Below, piece after piece: positions 36,519 to 49,400 of a DNA stretch of 64,000 nucleotides. Numbering within the stretch: position 1 is the stretch's first letter; each line of letters opens with the position of its first letter. Below the pieces are notes generated by a model. That model made no database searches, was not told where the DNA came from, and was given only the letters and a program-made list of their open reading frames with translations. The position numbers were made by a program, and so were the translations under genes. The DNA is taken from positions 186,001 through 250,000 of the forward strand of contig JAALGY010000018.1 in assembly GCA_032358165.1 (NCBI GenBank), written 5' to 3'. Origin of the DNA: Diplosphaera chodatii. Its lineage: Eukaryota; Chlorophyta; Trebouxiophyceae; Prasiolales; Stichococcaceae.

Positions 36519-39500
36519 ATGCTGCTGGCAGCGGCGCCCGTGGCTGTACCAGAACGGCGCATGAGCGAGCTCAGGCTGCATAGCAGCGGCGATGGCCACT
36601 CTGCGGAGCCCTGGCGGCCGGCGACTGAGCATAGCACGCATGATTTGCCCGAGCAAAGTGGTGAACCTGGCCGCGACGCCTCGACAGCTGCCTTGCCAGC
36701 ACAGCAGCCGCTTCAGCAACCATCTGATGCTGATGCCCAGCCGAACCGCGGGCAGAACGGCGCAGCAGCAGCGGCAGCAGCGGCGGAGGCCCCGCAGGCG
36801 TACATGCGCCATGCTGAGCTGAGTGCGGTGGATGCGCAGGAGCCGCTGCTCGCGCCCAACGAGGAGCGCTTCTGCATGTACCCGATCAGGTGCCGGAAGC
36901 ATACCCTGCGTGCTGGGTGCACACATTTGCCCGTGGCAGGGTTGATGAAGCATGATTGCGCTGGGCCTGCGATAACATGCATCAGACCTGCATCGCTGAG
37001 GACCGCGGGCGCATGCTGCGGTGGTCGAACGACTTTCACGATGCTGTGCCGTTCACAGCATGCATCAACATGTTGGTTGTCCATGGGAGGCGACATCCAG
37101 GCAGCGGCCCCACAGAGGCAGTCTGCATCTGATGATGCGTGCACACAAAGCATGGGGCCCGAGTGCTGCGGGGCCGCCCTGCAGGTACCACGACCTGTGG
37201 GAGCTGTACAAGAAGGCGGTCGCCAGCTTCTGGACGGTGGAGGAGGTGGACCTGTCGCAGGACATGCGCGACTGGGACCGCCTCTCAGGTGCCTTTTGTT
37301 ATCTTTCTGCTCCCTTTTCCTTTTTCATGCAGGTCTGATTGAGCTGCTCTCCTGCGGCATCCTGTCATGCTGCCGAATGGTCCTTCCTGCGGCCGGACTC
37401 GTGCGCTCACTAGCCGATGATTGCAGCATGCTCATGCGTGTCTGATGGCACCTGCTTGCTGACTGGCGGTGCTGGCTGCGATGTGCGGGCGCTGTTGTTC
37501 ACTGCCGTGTCAATCTGCGGCGCAGCGGGCGAGAAACACTTTGTCAGCCACGTGCTCGCGTTCTTCGCCGCCTCGGACGGCATCGTGGTCGAGAACCTGG
37601 GCGTGCGCTTCCTTTCAGGTGAAACAACAGCCCTCATCATGCCTTTCTGTTTCTGCTTTCCCCTCTGGACTGTCCAATTAGTGATGAGCCTTTCCTACAT
37701 TTTGTGCAGCGTGCAGCAGGTGGCATGGCATGTGTCCCTTGTTGTGCTGACCTGTGGTGCCTTGTCAACGAGCAGACGTCCAGGTGCCGGAGGCGCGGGC
37801 GTTCTACGGCTACCAGATCGCGGCGGAGAACACGCACAGCGAGATGTACAGCCTGCTGCTCGAGCAGTACGTCCGCGACCACCACCAGGTGCTCGGCCCA
37901 TGGTGGCCACTACACGCATCATGTAGCGTAGGGTCTGGCGATTCTTGGCTCTGGTGACCCTCGGCTTGCAGTGCATGTCCTCTGTGTCGTACCACCTTGT
38001 TGAGGTCGCAACCCAGGACCTGGAAAGATGCACCATCCAGGCTTTGACAGCTGTGTGTCTGCCGTGCTGCAGCGGGACCACCTGCTGCGCGCCATTCAGA
38101 CGGTGCCCTGCATCGCGGAGAAGGCGGCGTGGGCGTTCAAGTGGATCTCGTCCGCCACTAGCTTCGCCGAGCGCCTGCTCGCCTTCGCGTGCGTGGAGGG
38201 CGTGCACTTCTCCGGCAGGTGAGCAGCTGGAGGATCAGCAGCCAAGTCTCTATGTACCAATAGGATGTGTTCATCAGCATCACCTGTTTTGCAGGTGGCT
38301 GCTGCCCTTCAAGTGTCTGAATGATGTCCACTTCTTCAATGGTTGGTCACACATCAGCCCTACCTGCGGTGACACTCACCTAAACACAGCCTACTGGCTG
38401 TACCATCGACACGCCATGGTTTGCCTTCAGGAGTGCATGCAGTTTCTGAAGCACCTGGTGCTTGTTTTGCAGCTTCTGCGCGATCTTCTGGCTGAAGAAG
38501 CGCGGCCTGATGCCTGGGCTCACATTCTCCAACGAGCTCATCTCCCGCGACGAGGGCCTCCACACCGACTTCGCCTGCCAGCTGTACCTGCACCTGCGCA
38601 ACCGCCTGCCGCAGGTGTGCCCTGCTGAAGCGCAAGGGCAGTTTATTTTTGTGTCTCTCCCCTTTTGCCGCACATTGGCCGGGCCAGACATTGCAGCGTA
38701 CGGCAGCGCAGCAACAAGCTGCAGAAGGAGCAGCTGTCAGACGTGGCCTGTCAGGCTTGCAAGGCGGTTCCGCAGCTTGAGTAACTGCAGCTGACAACGC
38801 AAGCGGCAGCGGGGTGCAGCACCTGCAGGCTGCCGGCGGTCGGGCTGGGTGCAGCGGGACACTCAGGGACTGGTCACCTGGGCAAGGCTGAGGAAGGCCC
38901 TCTGCTGAGTGCACTGTGCCGTGGTGGAACTGCCATCTGTTCCGGCCTGAAGGAGCGGGTGCATGAGGTGGTAGCGGAGGCGGTGGACCTGGAGCGCGGC
39001 TTCTGTGCAGTTTTTAGGGTATAGTGCACAGGCGGAATCCACCAACGTCATGTGTCAGGAGCGGGTGCACGAGGTGGTGGCGGAGGCGGTGGACCTGTAG
39101 CGCGGCTTTTGTACAATTTCCAGGGTTTAGTATATAGGCTGAATCTACCGTTGTCATGTTGTCAGGAGCGTGTGCACGAGGTGGTGGGGCAGGCGGTGGA
39201 CCTGGAGCGCGGGTTCTGCTGCGAGGCGCTGTCCGTGGCGCTGGTCGGCATGAACGCGGGCCTCATGGGGCAGTACATCGAGTTCGTGGCCGACCGCCTG
39301 CTGGTGGGTGTTTGCAGGCCTACTATATCTGAATTCTGATTCGATTGAGTTGCTGCCACCTGCTGTGGGATTCTGGGACCATAACAGGTGGAGTCGACCA
39401 TTTTTGATAGTGCACACTGACAGCCAGGCACCGTTTGCGCATGAGCAGACAGTCCTGACTTGCATCTGCAGCTTCCTTGTCTTGCTGGTCGCTCATGCAT

Positions 39501-39979
39501 CGCTGGTCTCGCTCATGCACCTTTGAAGCTGTGCATCTCATGTGCAGCCGTGAAAGCCTATTGCTTTGCATGCTGCGTTGCACGGCTCCGGAGGCTGCTG
39601 ACAGTGACCCTATCACTGCGCAGGTGGCGTTGGGGTACGACAAGCTGTATGAGGCGCAGAACCCGTTCGACTGGATGGAGCTCATCTCGCTTCAGGTGCT
39701 GAGACGACTGGTCCCTGCATGTTTGCGTTTGCAAGTATCCCTGGCAGCAGGCGCCACAGCTTATGCCATATGATCATGGTAAATAACATGCTCAAAACGA
39801 GATTGCATGCGGCTGCGTAGGGCAAGACCAACTTCTTTGAGCGGCGGGTGGGCGAGTACCAGCGCTCTGGCGTCATGTCTTCGCTGCGGGGCAGGAAAAC
39901 GGCTTCGGCGGCGGCCATGGCAGGCGGCGAGTACGAGCAGCATACGGATCATATCTTCTCGCTCAGTGAAGACTTCTGA
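36519..39979 (+). CDS. Ribonucleoside-diphosphate reductase small subunit (R2)
   Basis: Makes dNTPs with the large subunit; R2 holds the diiron centre and tyrosyl radical. Exons: 36519-36889, 37185-37288, 37526-37618, 37776-37888, 38073-38218, 38473-38614, 39166-39303, 39624-39695, 39821-39979; 1338 nt, 445 residues. Iron ligands by alignment to mouse R2: Asp176 (AASDGIV), Glu207 and His210 (AENTHSEMY), Glu269 (VEGVHFSGS), Glu303 and His306 (SRDEGLH). The radical Tyr is 214. The C-terminal FSLSEDF is the peptide that docks on R1. The first 110 residues are a low-complexity Ala/Gln-rich extension. The start is uncertain: an upstream exon at 36195 (MHAVGRDLPLPIK) could join through a GTGTAA donor. 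The intron before the seventh exon holds two decayed copies of that exon's start. Confidence 0.93.
38953..39165 (+). repeat. Two decayed tandem copies of the RNR2 exon-7 start
   Basis: Units of 106-107 bp start at 38953 and 39059 and lead into the genuine exon at 39166. Each begins after an AG and encodes ERVHEVV-x-x-AVDL. The first ends at a TAG after GFCAVFRV; the second hits TAG straight after VDL. Between them lies intron-like sequence that is also duplicated. Confidence 0.93.
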
Positions 39980-40294
39980 CCAAGCACGCACTGGGGTGTC
40001 TACAGGAATACACCTGGGGATCAGCTGCATGTGCTTCGCTTCTTGTGTTTGTGAGGACAGTTGGCGCTTGATTGGCACACTATGCAGGATGCTGCAGGCT
40101 CAAATGTTGCTGATCTGGTTGCCGAATGACAGATGCTTATAGTATAATTGAATTGACCGTGAAAACCTGGCACGTCGAACATGCTTTAACACTACCCTCG
40201 ACAGTGTCAGACGCAAAACGCCCCTGTCCAATAACTCCGCAGACTGGGCATGCATGTCACCGTCATGTCCAGTGCCAGCAACTCGTGTCACTTT
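39980..40294. other. Convergent intergenic space RNR2 / DNAAF5
   Basis: 315 bp between the two stop codons, expected to hold both 3' untranslated regions. No feature recognised. Confidence 0.5.
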
Positions 40295-43200
40295 TCAGGG
40301 TGCCACCTGATTTGTCTCCAGCTGGATTACCGCTGCCGACGCAGCTGCTGCAACTGCAAGATTCTCATCGCATGCGTGCAGGCGCAGGCTGCCCAGCAGC
40401 TTTGCTGCTGCCGCTGCAACGTCTGCCACCTCCTTGTCACCCTTACATCCATCGACCCCCTCAGAACCCTTCTCATCTACAGGCGGTTTGCAACCTGGAC
40501 CACTGAGCTCGAGGATTGCCTTCTCATGAGGTTCCCCCTCAGCACCCTTCGTATCCAGTTCCACATCACCGCTACATCCTGAGGTGGCCGTGCGACAGCG
40601 TGCCAGCTCAGCCAGGGCGCCGCAGGCTGCGACGCGAACGGCGTCCTCCTTGTCCTCGAGCCGCTTGCCCAGCTTCTTAGCGGCCGCCGCCCAGTCCTCC
40701 CTGGACAGCTCCACTGTCGCTGCTTCGCTGCCGCCACCCTCGCCGCCGCCGCCACTGGCAGAGCTGACTTTGCCACTGCTGCACTCTGGGCTGCTGGTGC
40801 TGACCTTAGGCTGCCTGGTTGATTGAGGTGACGTGTGTGTGCTGCAGGGTGTACCTGTTGCAGCTGGGTCAGCAGCGACGTGCTCAGCTGTAGGGGCTGA
40901 CGCTGCTCTTCTGCTGAGACCCACACCAGGGTCTCCTGAGGCGGCCGCTTCAGATGCCGCGTCACCGCTGCCTGCCACGGCTGCAAGCAGCAGCCGGGCT
41001 GCCTGCAGACCCTTGACCTTCGTCGCCGCTGATGCGCCATCGCCCAGTGTCGACAGCACCCCGCGCAGCAGCCGTTGGTTCTGGACCAAGTCAGCGGCAT
41101 CTGCACCATACGGTTCACCACAACAGTCAGAACCCTTCAACTGCAGTTTGCGCCCGCCAACAAAACCCGCTCGCCTAGGCAGTGCCTGTGCGACAGACTG
41201 TGCGTTGCAGTCACCCAGTGCAGACATTGTATATGTTCACGCTGTCAGCTGTGGAGAAATGTGCACGTTGATGAGGGCCAGCAGCCGGCAGTGAGCACGA
41301 GGGCCAGGGAGAGTGTCAGACACACCAGCCGGGGCGAGCAGGTTGCGCTCCAGGGCCGCCGACAGCGCCGCAACTGCTGCGGACCGCACCGCCGCTGCAG
41401 GGCCGCCGGCTCGCCACGGCAGGCACGGCATGATGATGTCCCGCACCAGCCTAAAGGAGGATCCACATCCTTTGGTGCGTCATAGCGAAGGTTGCCCTCC
41501 ACACGCCTGATCGTGACTGACTTACAGCCGCAATGCCATGTTGAGGGGACCTCCAGAGTCTGTGGATGCAAGATCGCCTTCACGGCTGCGAGCGGTGGGT
41601 GGTAGGGGTGCACCTGGCCACGCCGGCCGCGCCGAGCGCTGCCGCTAGTGCGGGGGCTGACGCCAGGCCTGCAGCGACCTGCAGCGCCGCCGCCCGCAGC
41701 ATCAGGTCCGAAGCGTCGCCCACGCACCCTGGAGCACAGCTGTATCGTCATCATCTCATACCCATGCAATACGGTTGCTGCCATATGCACTCTGTTGTCA
41801 GCAACAACAATAGCAGCATGTGGCCATGCACCGTCACCAGCTGCCCCCATTAAAACAGCCACCAGCCACCATTAACATTGTGTCTGAAGGAGAAAGGTCT
41901 GATGATGGTCGACAGCTGCGACGTCACCATGTGCACCTTGGAATGCACACCGCAACATGATCAGCAGCAACACCGCACACCAGAGCGTTCCATTGCACCC
42001 ACTGTTGAGCACAGTGAAGACGTGTGTGCAGCTGCGGCGCAGCTCGGCCGCATCGCAGCAGCCCAGCAGCAGGTGCGAGAAGGCATGCAGCTGCGGCGAG
42101 GCGGCAGTCCACGAGGCACAGCCCTGCTGCGGAGCATTGTTCACATGTGCACATGGCTGCTGCACGAAGTCACGGTGCTAACGATCCTGGTGGACAGCTC
42201 CATGATAGCAGTTTTGAGGTCACGCACCGCAGCATACTGCTGCAGCAGCGCGGCCGCATGCGAGTCCGCGGTGTCGCCATCGGGGCTCGCATTCTTGCGC
42301 AAGTGACACATGGTTGCCAGGCCGCGGAGAAGACCATCGACGTCTGCGTCCTGCAGAGCCAAAGATCAGCATGTTACTGGTTAGCAACGCCTTCAACTTC
42401 AAAGGACCTTCAAGTACATCCATCTAAACCGTCAAACTGTATCGTGTATCCATGGACAGTCACATCGGGCCAATGGCATTTGCCAGAATCTGCGGTGCAT
42501 GCCAGGCGTGCCTACGCTGTACTGCAGAAGGTGCTCAAGCACGCAGCAACCAGTTCGAACAGCGCAGGATGTGGCAACGAAGGCAGACGGCCCCTACCGC
42601 AGCATCAGGTGGGTCCGCCCTCAGATGCAGCAGCGTCTCGTACAGCGCCCGGCTCGTGCCGAGGGAGCACTGGCTACCTGCAGGTAGCTACGCCCATCAG
42701 CAACCCCGCTGCATTTGCAAGTTTTGGCAGCCTGTGTCCGTGCAATCTGATGATTTGGCGCATGTGAGGCATGCTTGCTGTACGTGTTATTCATGCAAGC
42801 ATGCCTTCACCCGCCAACGTGGTGATATCGGCAGCAGCCGACAGCAGCTGCTGCCGCAGCGGGCCGCCCAGCGGACTGGCTGCCGCATCCAGCAGCACGT
42901 TTGCCGCTTCCAGCAGCGCGTCCACCAGCTGCAGGCTGCATGTATCATCGCCACCTGGTTGCACGGCGCTGCTGCAGACCTGCTCCACATCCGATGCGTG
43001 ACCCTCGGGTGTGACTGTGTTGGCTGGACCGTCCACGGAGAACCAGCTTTCCATGTCGCTCTCCTGCTGACCGGCGGTCCTGATCGAATGCACAGCTGGC
43101 AATTGGGCACTGATGCTGGCAGCAGCGCGCAGTGCCGCGGCCAGCACAACCACGGCGCTGGCCTTGCCTTGTTGGTCTGCATGTCAGGCGACCATTTGGT

Positions 43201-45960
43201 TGTGGTGTGATAATGCATATAGCATGCCAACAAGAGATAGCAGAAAGAGCAACGTGCCTATCACGATTCGGCAGGAAAGTGCAGTCTTTCGACTCATCTT
43301 CCAGACACCTTGAGATGTGATGGGCAGGCAGCAGTTTTCATGGTCATGTACCATGGCAAGAACTGGTAGACAGCCGGCATGCCTTGGCAACATGCGTGTC
43401 CTTGAACCCATCGCAACACCTGTTTGGTTGAAAGCTGCCAGGACGGCGGGCAGCCACACTGCGGCTGGGGTGCGGTCCCCGATGAAGCGGGCACCCTGGA
43501 GCGCGTGCTGTGCCACCTCAGCGTCATCACTACCTGCAAACCACACGTTGCTGGCACTGCCGTCGATAGTTGCCTGCATCGTGTGCTGCAGCCACCAGGC
43601 CTGCACGCAGAATGTGCAGCACAGGAATTGTTGCAATTGAATAAGCCGCCACGGACACCATGGTCGGCAGCGGGAAGGACCTCAGCTGCCCCAACGGTTT
43701 GCATGTGGGTGGTCAGAGCTAACCACGACTGCACCTGCTGCGGTGCACAGCGCTGCAACTGCGTCCGGCACCCATGCCATGATATGCGGGGCACCCGGGT
43801 CGGCAGACGCGGTGAGGCAGATGCCCCGCAGGATACGCACTGCAGCATGGCAGGCAGATGGGACAGTTGCTGATGGAGTGTTATGCACGATGACAAAGCT
43901 GACGCTCTGTTGCTCAATTACAGCAAGGCATCGAACCCCATGTACATGCATACAGCATTTGTGTGTCTGAATGCACGAGCCCTCTGGAACTGCTTGCCTC
44001 CAGTGATGCGCTGCTGAGCCGTCCAGCCAGCAAGGTAGGCATTGGCACGCGCCAGCAGCTGGGGACTCAGCAAAGCGACCAGGGACGCCAGCTCCGACCC
44101 AACCCCTTGGTCAGAGTCCTGAGCTGCCTTGGCAGCTGTCTCGTTCTGAGCCACCACACGCAGAAGTGTTACAGACACTGGCGAGTGTGTGCCGCATTAC
44201 ACCACCACTGCCTTGCAGGAATCTGCATATCCATGTGAAGACTCGTACCTTTGCATCTGCCAGCGGATCCACACTCTTCAACCTGGATATGAGTGACATG
44301 CACACCGCCCGCGAGTCTGCATGGTTGTCCGTCAGTCCCAGCAGCAGCACCGGCAGCATGTCAGCCAACGTGACCCTGCAAGCAGATGCAGGGACTTGAG
44401 CAGCAACTCGAGCATGCCTCTACATCAAAAAGCTCCAGCAATAACACAGTGTCACACCGGCTTATTGCAGGCAAGTCACAGTGAGCACTCTGGCAGTATC
44501 TGACTGTGTCGAGCGCTACAGGTGCACTGCCTTTTGATGCGCCCATGGCCTGTACCAGTACTGGTACCACCTGTCGTCGGTGTTCCGGGCCCAGCTGCTG
44601 GCTGTGCTGTATGCCGCCTCCCGAACAGCCGGCGTCTCGTCCATTGCCAGCGTGGCCAGCAGCTCTGGCAGCGTCCCACTCTCAGAGCGCAGCGCCGCAT
44701 AGCCCACCTGCAAGCGAAACGGCTGCTGACAGCGTGACAGCTGGAAGACCTCTGGCGATTTGCTAAACGGTCGCACCTAGTATGTGCATGAACAAAAGTA
44801 TGAGCACCTCCATCCTGACTGGTTTGCGGCTGTCAGCAAGGTGCCCACGGTCGGTGCTGCGGAGGTTTCTCGTGAACATTTAGCTTCTGTACATATATGT
44901 CCGCACACCTGCCCACCCAGCTCCTGCACAGCTCGCGCAGCCGCTTCCCGCAGCCGCCAGTGCTTGTGCTTGAAGTTGGGCGTCGCCGCCGACAGCAGCG
45001 CGCGCCGGTGCAGCTGCAGATGCGTTTTGCTCGTGACTTTGTACACTGCCATCATGGCGTCACATGCAGCCTGCAGTCAGAGTGGCATGCCTGCTTATGT
45101 GTGTGTGTCTCCTGACAGCCTTGTGGATGCTGGTGGGGTTGATGCTGGACTGATGGGCAGGGGCGCCGCAACCAACCCGCACCTTCCGCACGTCCACCCA
45201 GGGGTCAGCCATCGCCCGCTGCAGGATGGCGACAGCATTGTGCAGCTCGTCCACGGCCAGCATGCCGGCTGGCGCATCTGTTCCGCCGAGCCCCACGGTC
45301 GCCAGCTGCTCGGCCGACAGGCCGGCGGGCCGGCGCTGTGGGATGTCACGCAGCAGCCTGGCCAGGCATCTGACCGCCGCTAGCCGCACGTCCTCCGAGC
45401 TGTCTGCTGACGGCTCGGCCTTAGGGCCATCGCCCTCGGCGTGGCAGTCGAAGCGCGCTGCGATGGCGGGGATCACCAGGTGCGGCGGCCTCCACTCGGC
45501 GGGCAGGTCAGCGGCAAGCAGCTGCAGGGCGGCCAGGCGGCAGCGCTCGGTCGGATCTGCCAGCAGCGCAGTCACTGCTGCGGGGCCTCCTGCCTGCGCA
45601 GCACAATGGGTGATCGAGACATGATATATTGGTGCTTTCACGTCGTGAGCATGCGATATGTGGAACAAGCGCACACCTTTGTGTCAGCAGGCTGTCGAGG
45701 TAGCGTGATGTTGAGTTTCCCCTGTTTCAGCGCTGCCAGGTGTGTTCCGGTGGTGAGCTCCTCGAGCAACGCACGGACCTGCGTGACGCCGATAGGCGAG
45801 GCTATAGATGAGAGCCTACTACGTATTGCATGTGATCGCAACTCACAGCCGTTGTTCCTGATTTCCTCACCGTGTCGAGCCGGACCTTTGGACTGCCATC
45901 CCGCAGGGCCTGCACAAGCCCCGCGGCCCGCGCAGCGGCCGCCTCTTCCCCGCTGGCCAT
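40295..45960 (-). CDS. DNAAF5: Axonemal dynein preassembly factor, HEAT-repeat protein (DNAAF5/HEATR2)
   Basis: Cytoplasmic HEAT-repeat scaffold that helps assemble dynein arms before import into cilia. Sixteen exons: 45960-45871, 45778-45677, 45593-45183, 45013-44909, 44707-44571, 44375-44249, 44145-43998, 43839-43735, 43533-43420, 43167-42811, 42677-42598, 42350-42228, 42090-42003, 41728-41614, 41450-41326, 41100-40295; 3033 nt, 1010 residues (human 855). N-terminal match: ERCRLAALQLLA, SEDVRLAAVRCLARLL, FKHKHWRLREAAARAVQELG. The strongest match is near the C terminus, where IIMPCLPWRAGGPAAAVRSA parallels human VVLPNLQWHAGRTAAAIRTA, followed by LGKRLEDKEDAVRVAACGAL. The last exon holds a Ser/Thr/Gly-rich insert that human DNAAF5 lacks. 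One intron (after 43998) uses a GC donor. It is divergent from DRP5B. Confidence 0.85.
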
Positions 45961-46472
45961 GTATGTGCTCACCTAACTGATATGATGGTCAAGGCTCTGC
46001 CCACTTGGCATCGATTGGCCCTCCTGCAAACGCGCGCCTGCATGTCGAGACCAACACACTAGGCAGCCAGCTCGAATCGTGCAGCCCCTCGTCCAACCTC
46101 TGTCATGCTGTCAACGAACTGAATGCATATGTGCACAATAGATCCATACGTCGCTGGAAGGCTTCAAGCTCACGCAGCGCAATTCGGCCGTGGGTCCATG
46201 GCGCTGATCGAAAGGCAGCAAGCGAAAAGGGATTCCGACGGAAGGTCTGAAAAGGGAGCCCAAACGGATTGGCGACAGCTGCGCAGCATGCACGTGCTGC
46301 GAGTGAGAGTTACCAGTTTGCACTGCAATGCAGCGTGCACAGCCAGCCCTTCTCCTGGTTGTATTACAATCATTGTCAGCAGGTCCCCATGACGTGCAGT
46401 GTTGCATCAGAGGGAGCTGAGCTTTCATATTGCTGACAGATTGCTCGTCCTGAGGGGCCCAAACCTGCAGCC
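45961..46472. promoter_or_regulatory. Divergent promoter region DNAAF5 / DRP5B
   Basis: 512 bp separate the two ATGs, so both core promoters and both 5' untranslated regions must lie here. No TATA box or other motif stands out. Confidence 0.45.
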
Positions 46473-49400
46473 ATGGCGTCGGGAGACATGTATGACAACG
46501 AGGACAGCCGCCTGCGCTATGAAGCGTACAGGTGAGCTGCCTTATCTCACCGCCGTCGTTTAGCGAAATGTTGGGTGCCATGCAGTCAATGCGGCATCAA
46601 CGGCATCAGCATCACTGTGCGAGGTTCTGAGCATGAAACAAGTCTTGTGGTCCACGTCATTCAAGTGATGCGCATTATCATGGTGCTGCCCATGCAGCGC
46701 GCTCCAGCGCTCAGCTGTCGCATTTGGCGAGACGCTTGCAGTGCCCGAGATCGTGGTGGTTGGCGGACAGGTGCTGCGCCACCTGAAGCCTTCATCCCCG
46801 CCGTAGTGTGCATTGCGTGTCTCACTGATCAGCAAGGGTATGCATCTGAATGAATGTGGCCTGGGATCGTGCAGAGCGATGGAAAGTCGTCCCTACTTGA
46901 GGCTTTCCTAGGGGTGAGTGAGCGCCGCATGCCTGATACTGCTGCACCGCTGCCTTGCCCGCGGCACATGAGCCAGCATCACCGAGCCACATCAGGCTGC
47001 GCAGCAAGATGCAGCACTGTGCATGCGCGCAGTTCCGGTTCAATGTGCGGAGTGTCGAGATGGGCACCCGCCGGCCGCTCATCGTGCAGATGGTGAGGCT
47101 CCAGGGTGTCCAAACACTTCGCGCATTGCGTCGGCCAGATGTTCCCTGTACTTTCAACACCCCTAAACTTCTATCCATGCATGCTGTTTCCATTTGCAGG
47201 TCCACGATCCAAAGGCGCTGCAGCCGGTCTGCAGGTAGCGCAGGGGTGCCATCTGAAGGCGGCCAGCTGCTGCATTTGGTGTGGAGTGCGGCAGGGTCGT
47301 GCACTGCCTGCCATGTGACATCCTTGTGAACGTGCGCAGGCTGCAGGACGAGGACTCGACGGCGTACGGCGAGCCCCTAGTCCCGGAGTCGGCGGTGGCC
47401 ACCGCCATACGGTCCCGCACCGAGGCGATCCTCCAGCAGGTGGGAAGGGGACAGCGCCACAACTGCGGTCATCAAGAAGCGGCAGCAGCGGGAGCACGCC
47501 ACTAGACTGCCTGTGCGTGGGACGGCATGAACAGCAGATGGCCTCTTCGGGGTCGAGTCCTCCACTGTGTGACGCTCCTACACCCTGAACTCGTGCAGAC
47601 GGGCGGCACCGTCAGCGACAAGCCCATCGTCATGCGCGCCGAGTATGCGCACACCTCAAACCTGACGCTGGTCGACACGCCTGGTATGGTTATGCAACCT
47701 ATCCTGCTCATGATGCTCATGGCCTTGCGCAAGCGATACCTGAAATCAAGATCACTGGGACGCCTGACGTATGACATGGCATGCAATTGATGATGCCCGC
47801 ATCCCGGGCTGAGGCCCCTGCGACTAGGGCTGTGCATCTGTCTGCAATGCAGGGTTCATCTTGAAGGTGGGGCAGGGGCGCAGCACGCTGGGTTCAAGCC
47901 TGTCGTCATGCACTCTGTTGTGGGCATGCCCTGCGGTCTGAAGCAGCATGCCCCTGATGTGAGCGTCACCATGCCTTGCACAGCAAAGCATTCTGACATC
48001 TCTACTGCCAGACGGCTTTTGATTCGTGGGTCGCACCAGGCACGCAAGGGCGAGGCGGACACCACGCCAGACGACATCATCCGCATGGTCAAGGAGCAGA
48101 TCGCGCCGCAGCACAGGTCAGTGACCGAGGGTGGCCAGCACTTCCGCGGGCTGTGAGTGCAGGGGCGGTAGTGACAGCAGCTGGGGCCACTTTCAGCAAC
48201 TGCAACGTGAGCTCTCCATCTCAGAGCATCGGTGATTGGTGATCCATGGTGACTGCAGGCTCATCGTGTTCCTGCAGCAGTCGTCGGTCGAGTGGTGCTC
48301 CTCCCTCTGGCTCCACCTCATCGCGGAGGTGAGCTTGCCTGCCATAGGCTGCCAACTGGGCCGCCTTGTCTGCAGCCGATGCTCTGCCATGCAATATAGT
48401 GCACAATGCACAGGTTGTAGATTGGTGCCGGCCATAACATGAAGCTCAACGCACAGACTGGGCTTGCTGGAGGCATCAAGCTGCTGTGTACTGTAAGACA
48501 GTGATGCAATGCACTGCTGCCCTGCCCATGCATCAGGTGGATCCCCAGTTCCAGCGCACGGTTGTGGTCGCCTCCAAGTTCGACAACCGCCTGAAGGAGT
48601 TCACCGAGCGCTGGGAGGTCGACAGGTGGGCGCCGACCTTGGCGCAAGACATCCATGGCAATGGCCAGTGCATGAGCCAAAGCCTGATGCTGTGTTCAAC
48701 AGGTAGGCAGATACTAGGCCCCTACCTGCTGGAAAGTAGTGGTGTGATGGGTGCTTTGTGGATATGCAGGTATCTGAGCGCTACAGGGTACCTGCACGCC
48801 AACATCAAGCCCTTCTTCGTCGCGCTGCCCAAGGTGTGGAGCACCTGCTGCTGCATGTGTGACAGTGCAGCAGGCTGCACTGCCGCACTTTGATACACCC
48901 ACATGCACTGCACTCTGAGCTGTGCCGGGCGCTGGCACCTACTAACATGCCAGGCCAAGGCGACACGACAGCATGGCGATTGAAGTTACACAGCCCAAAA
49001 CATGCCAAGGTCAGCCACCAGTATGCACAGGACCGCAATGTCAGCACCAGCGCGGAGTGGCGCTTGGCGATCCGGGACGTGGATGCCTCGGTATTTGAGC
49101 ACCTGCGCTCGGCCGTCAGCGGCGGCTTTGACGAGGTGCGTCTCTCGCAATGAGCCCTCGAGCTGAATGTATGAAGTCGACCTATGTGAGTGCAAACTTC
49201 ATTCTGCATCACCTGCATGCTCCTTCTCTGGCACCTTTCTTGAGTAATGCATGGCTGCACCACCTATATGCAATTTGCGCATCAGCATTCTCAGCTGGCC
49301 AGCTTTTTGCATTCTGCAGGCGCAGTTCAGCAGCCGCATCGGCTTCAGCAGCCTCAAGGGGTGAGCCGCCCTGCAGCCTAGGGGCCCCAATCCATATCAC

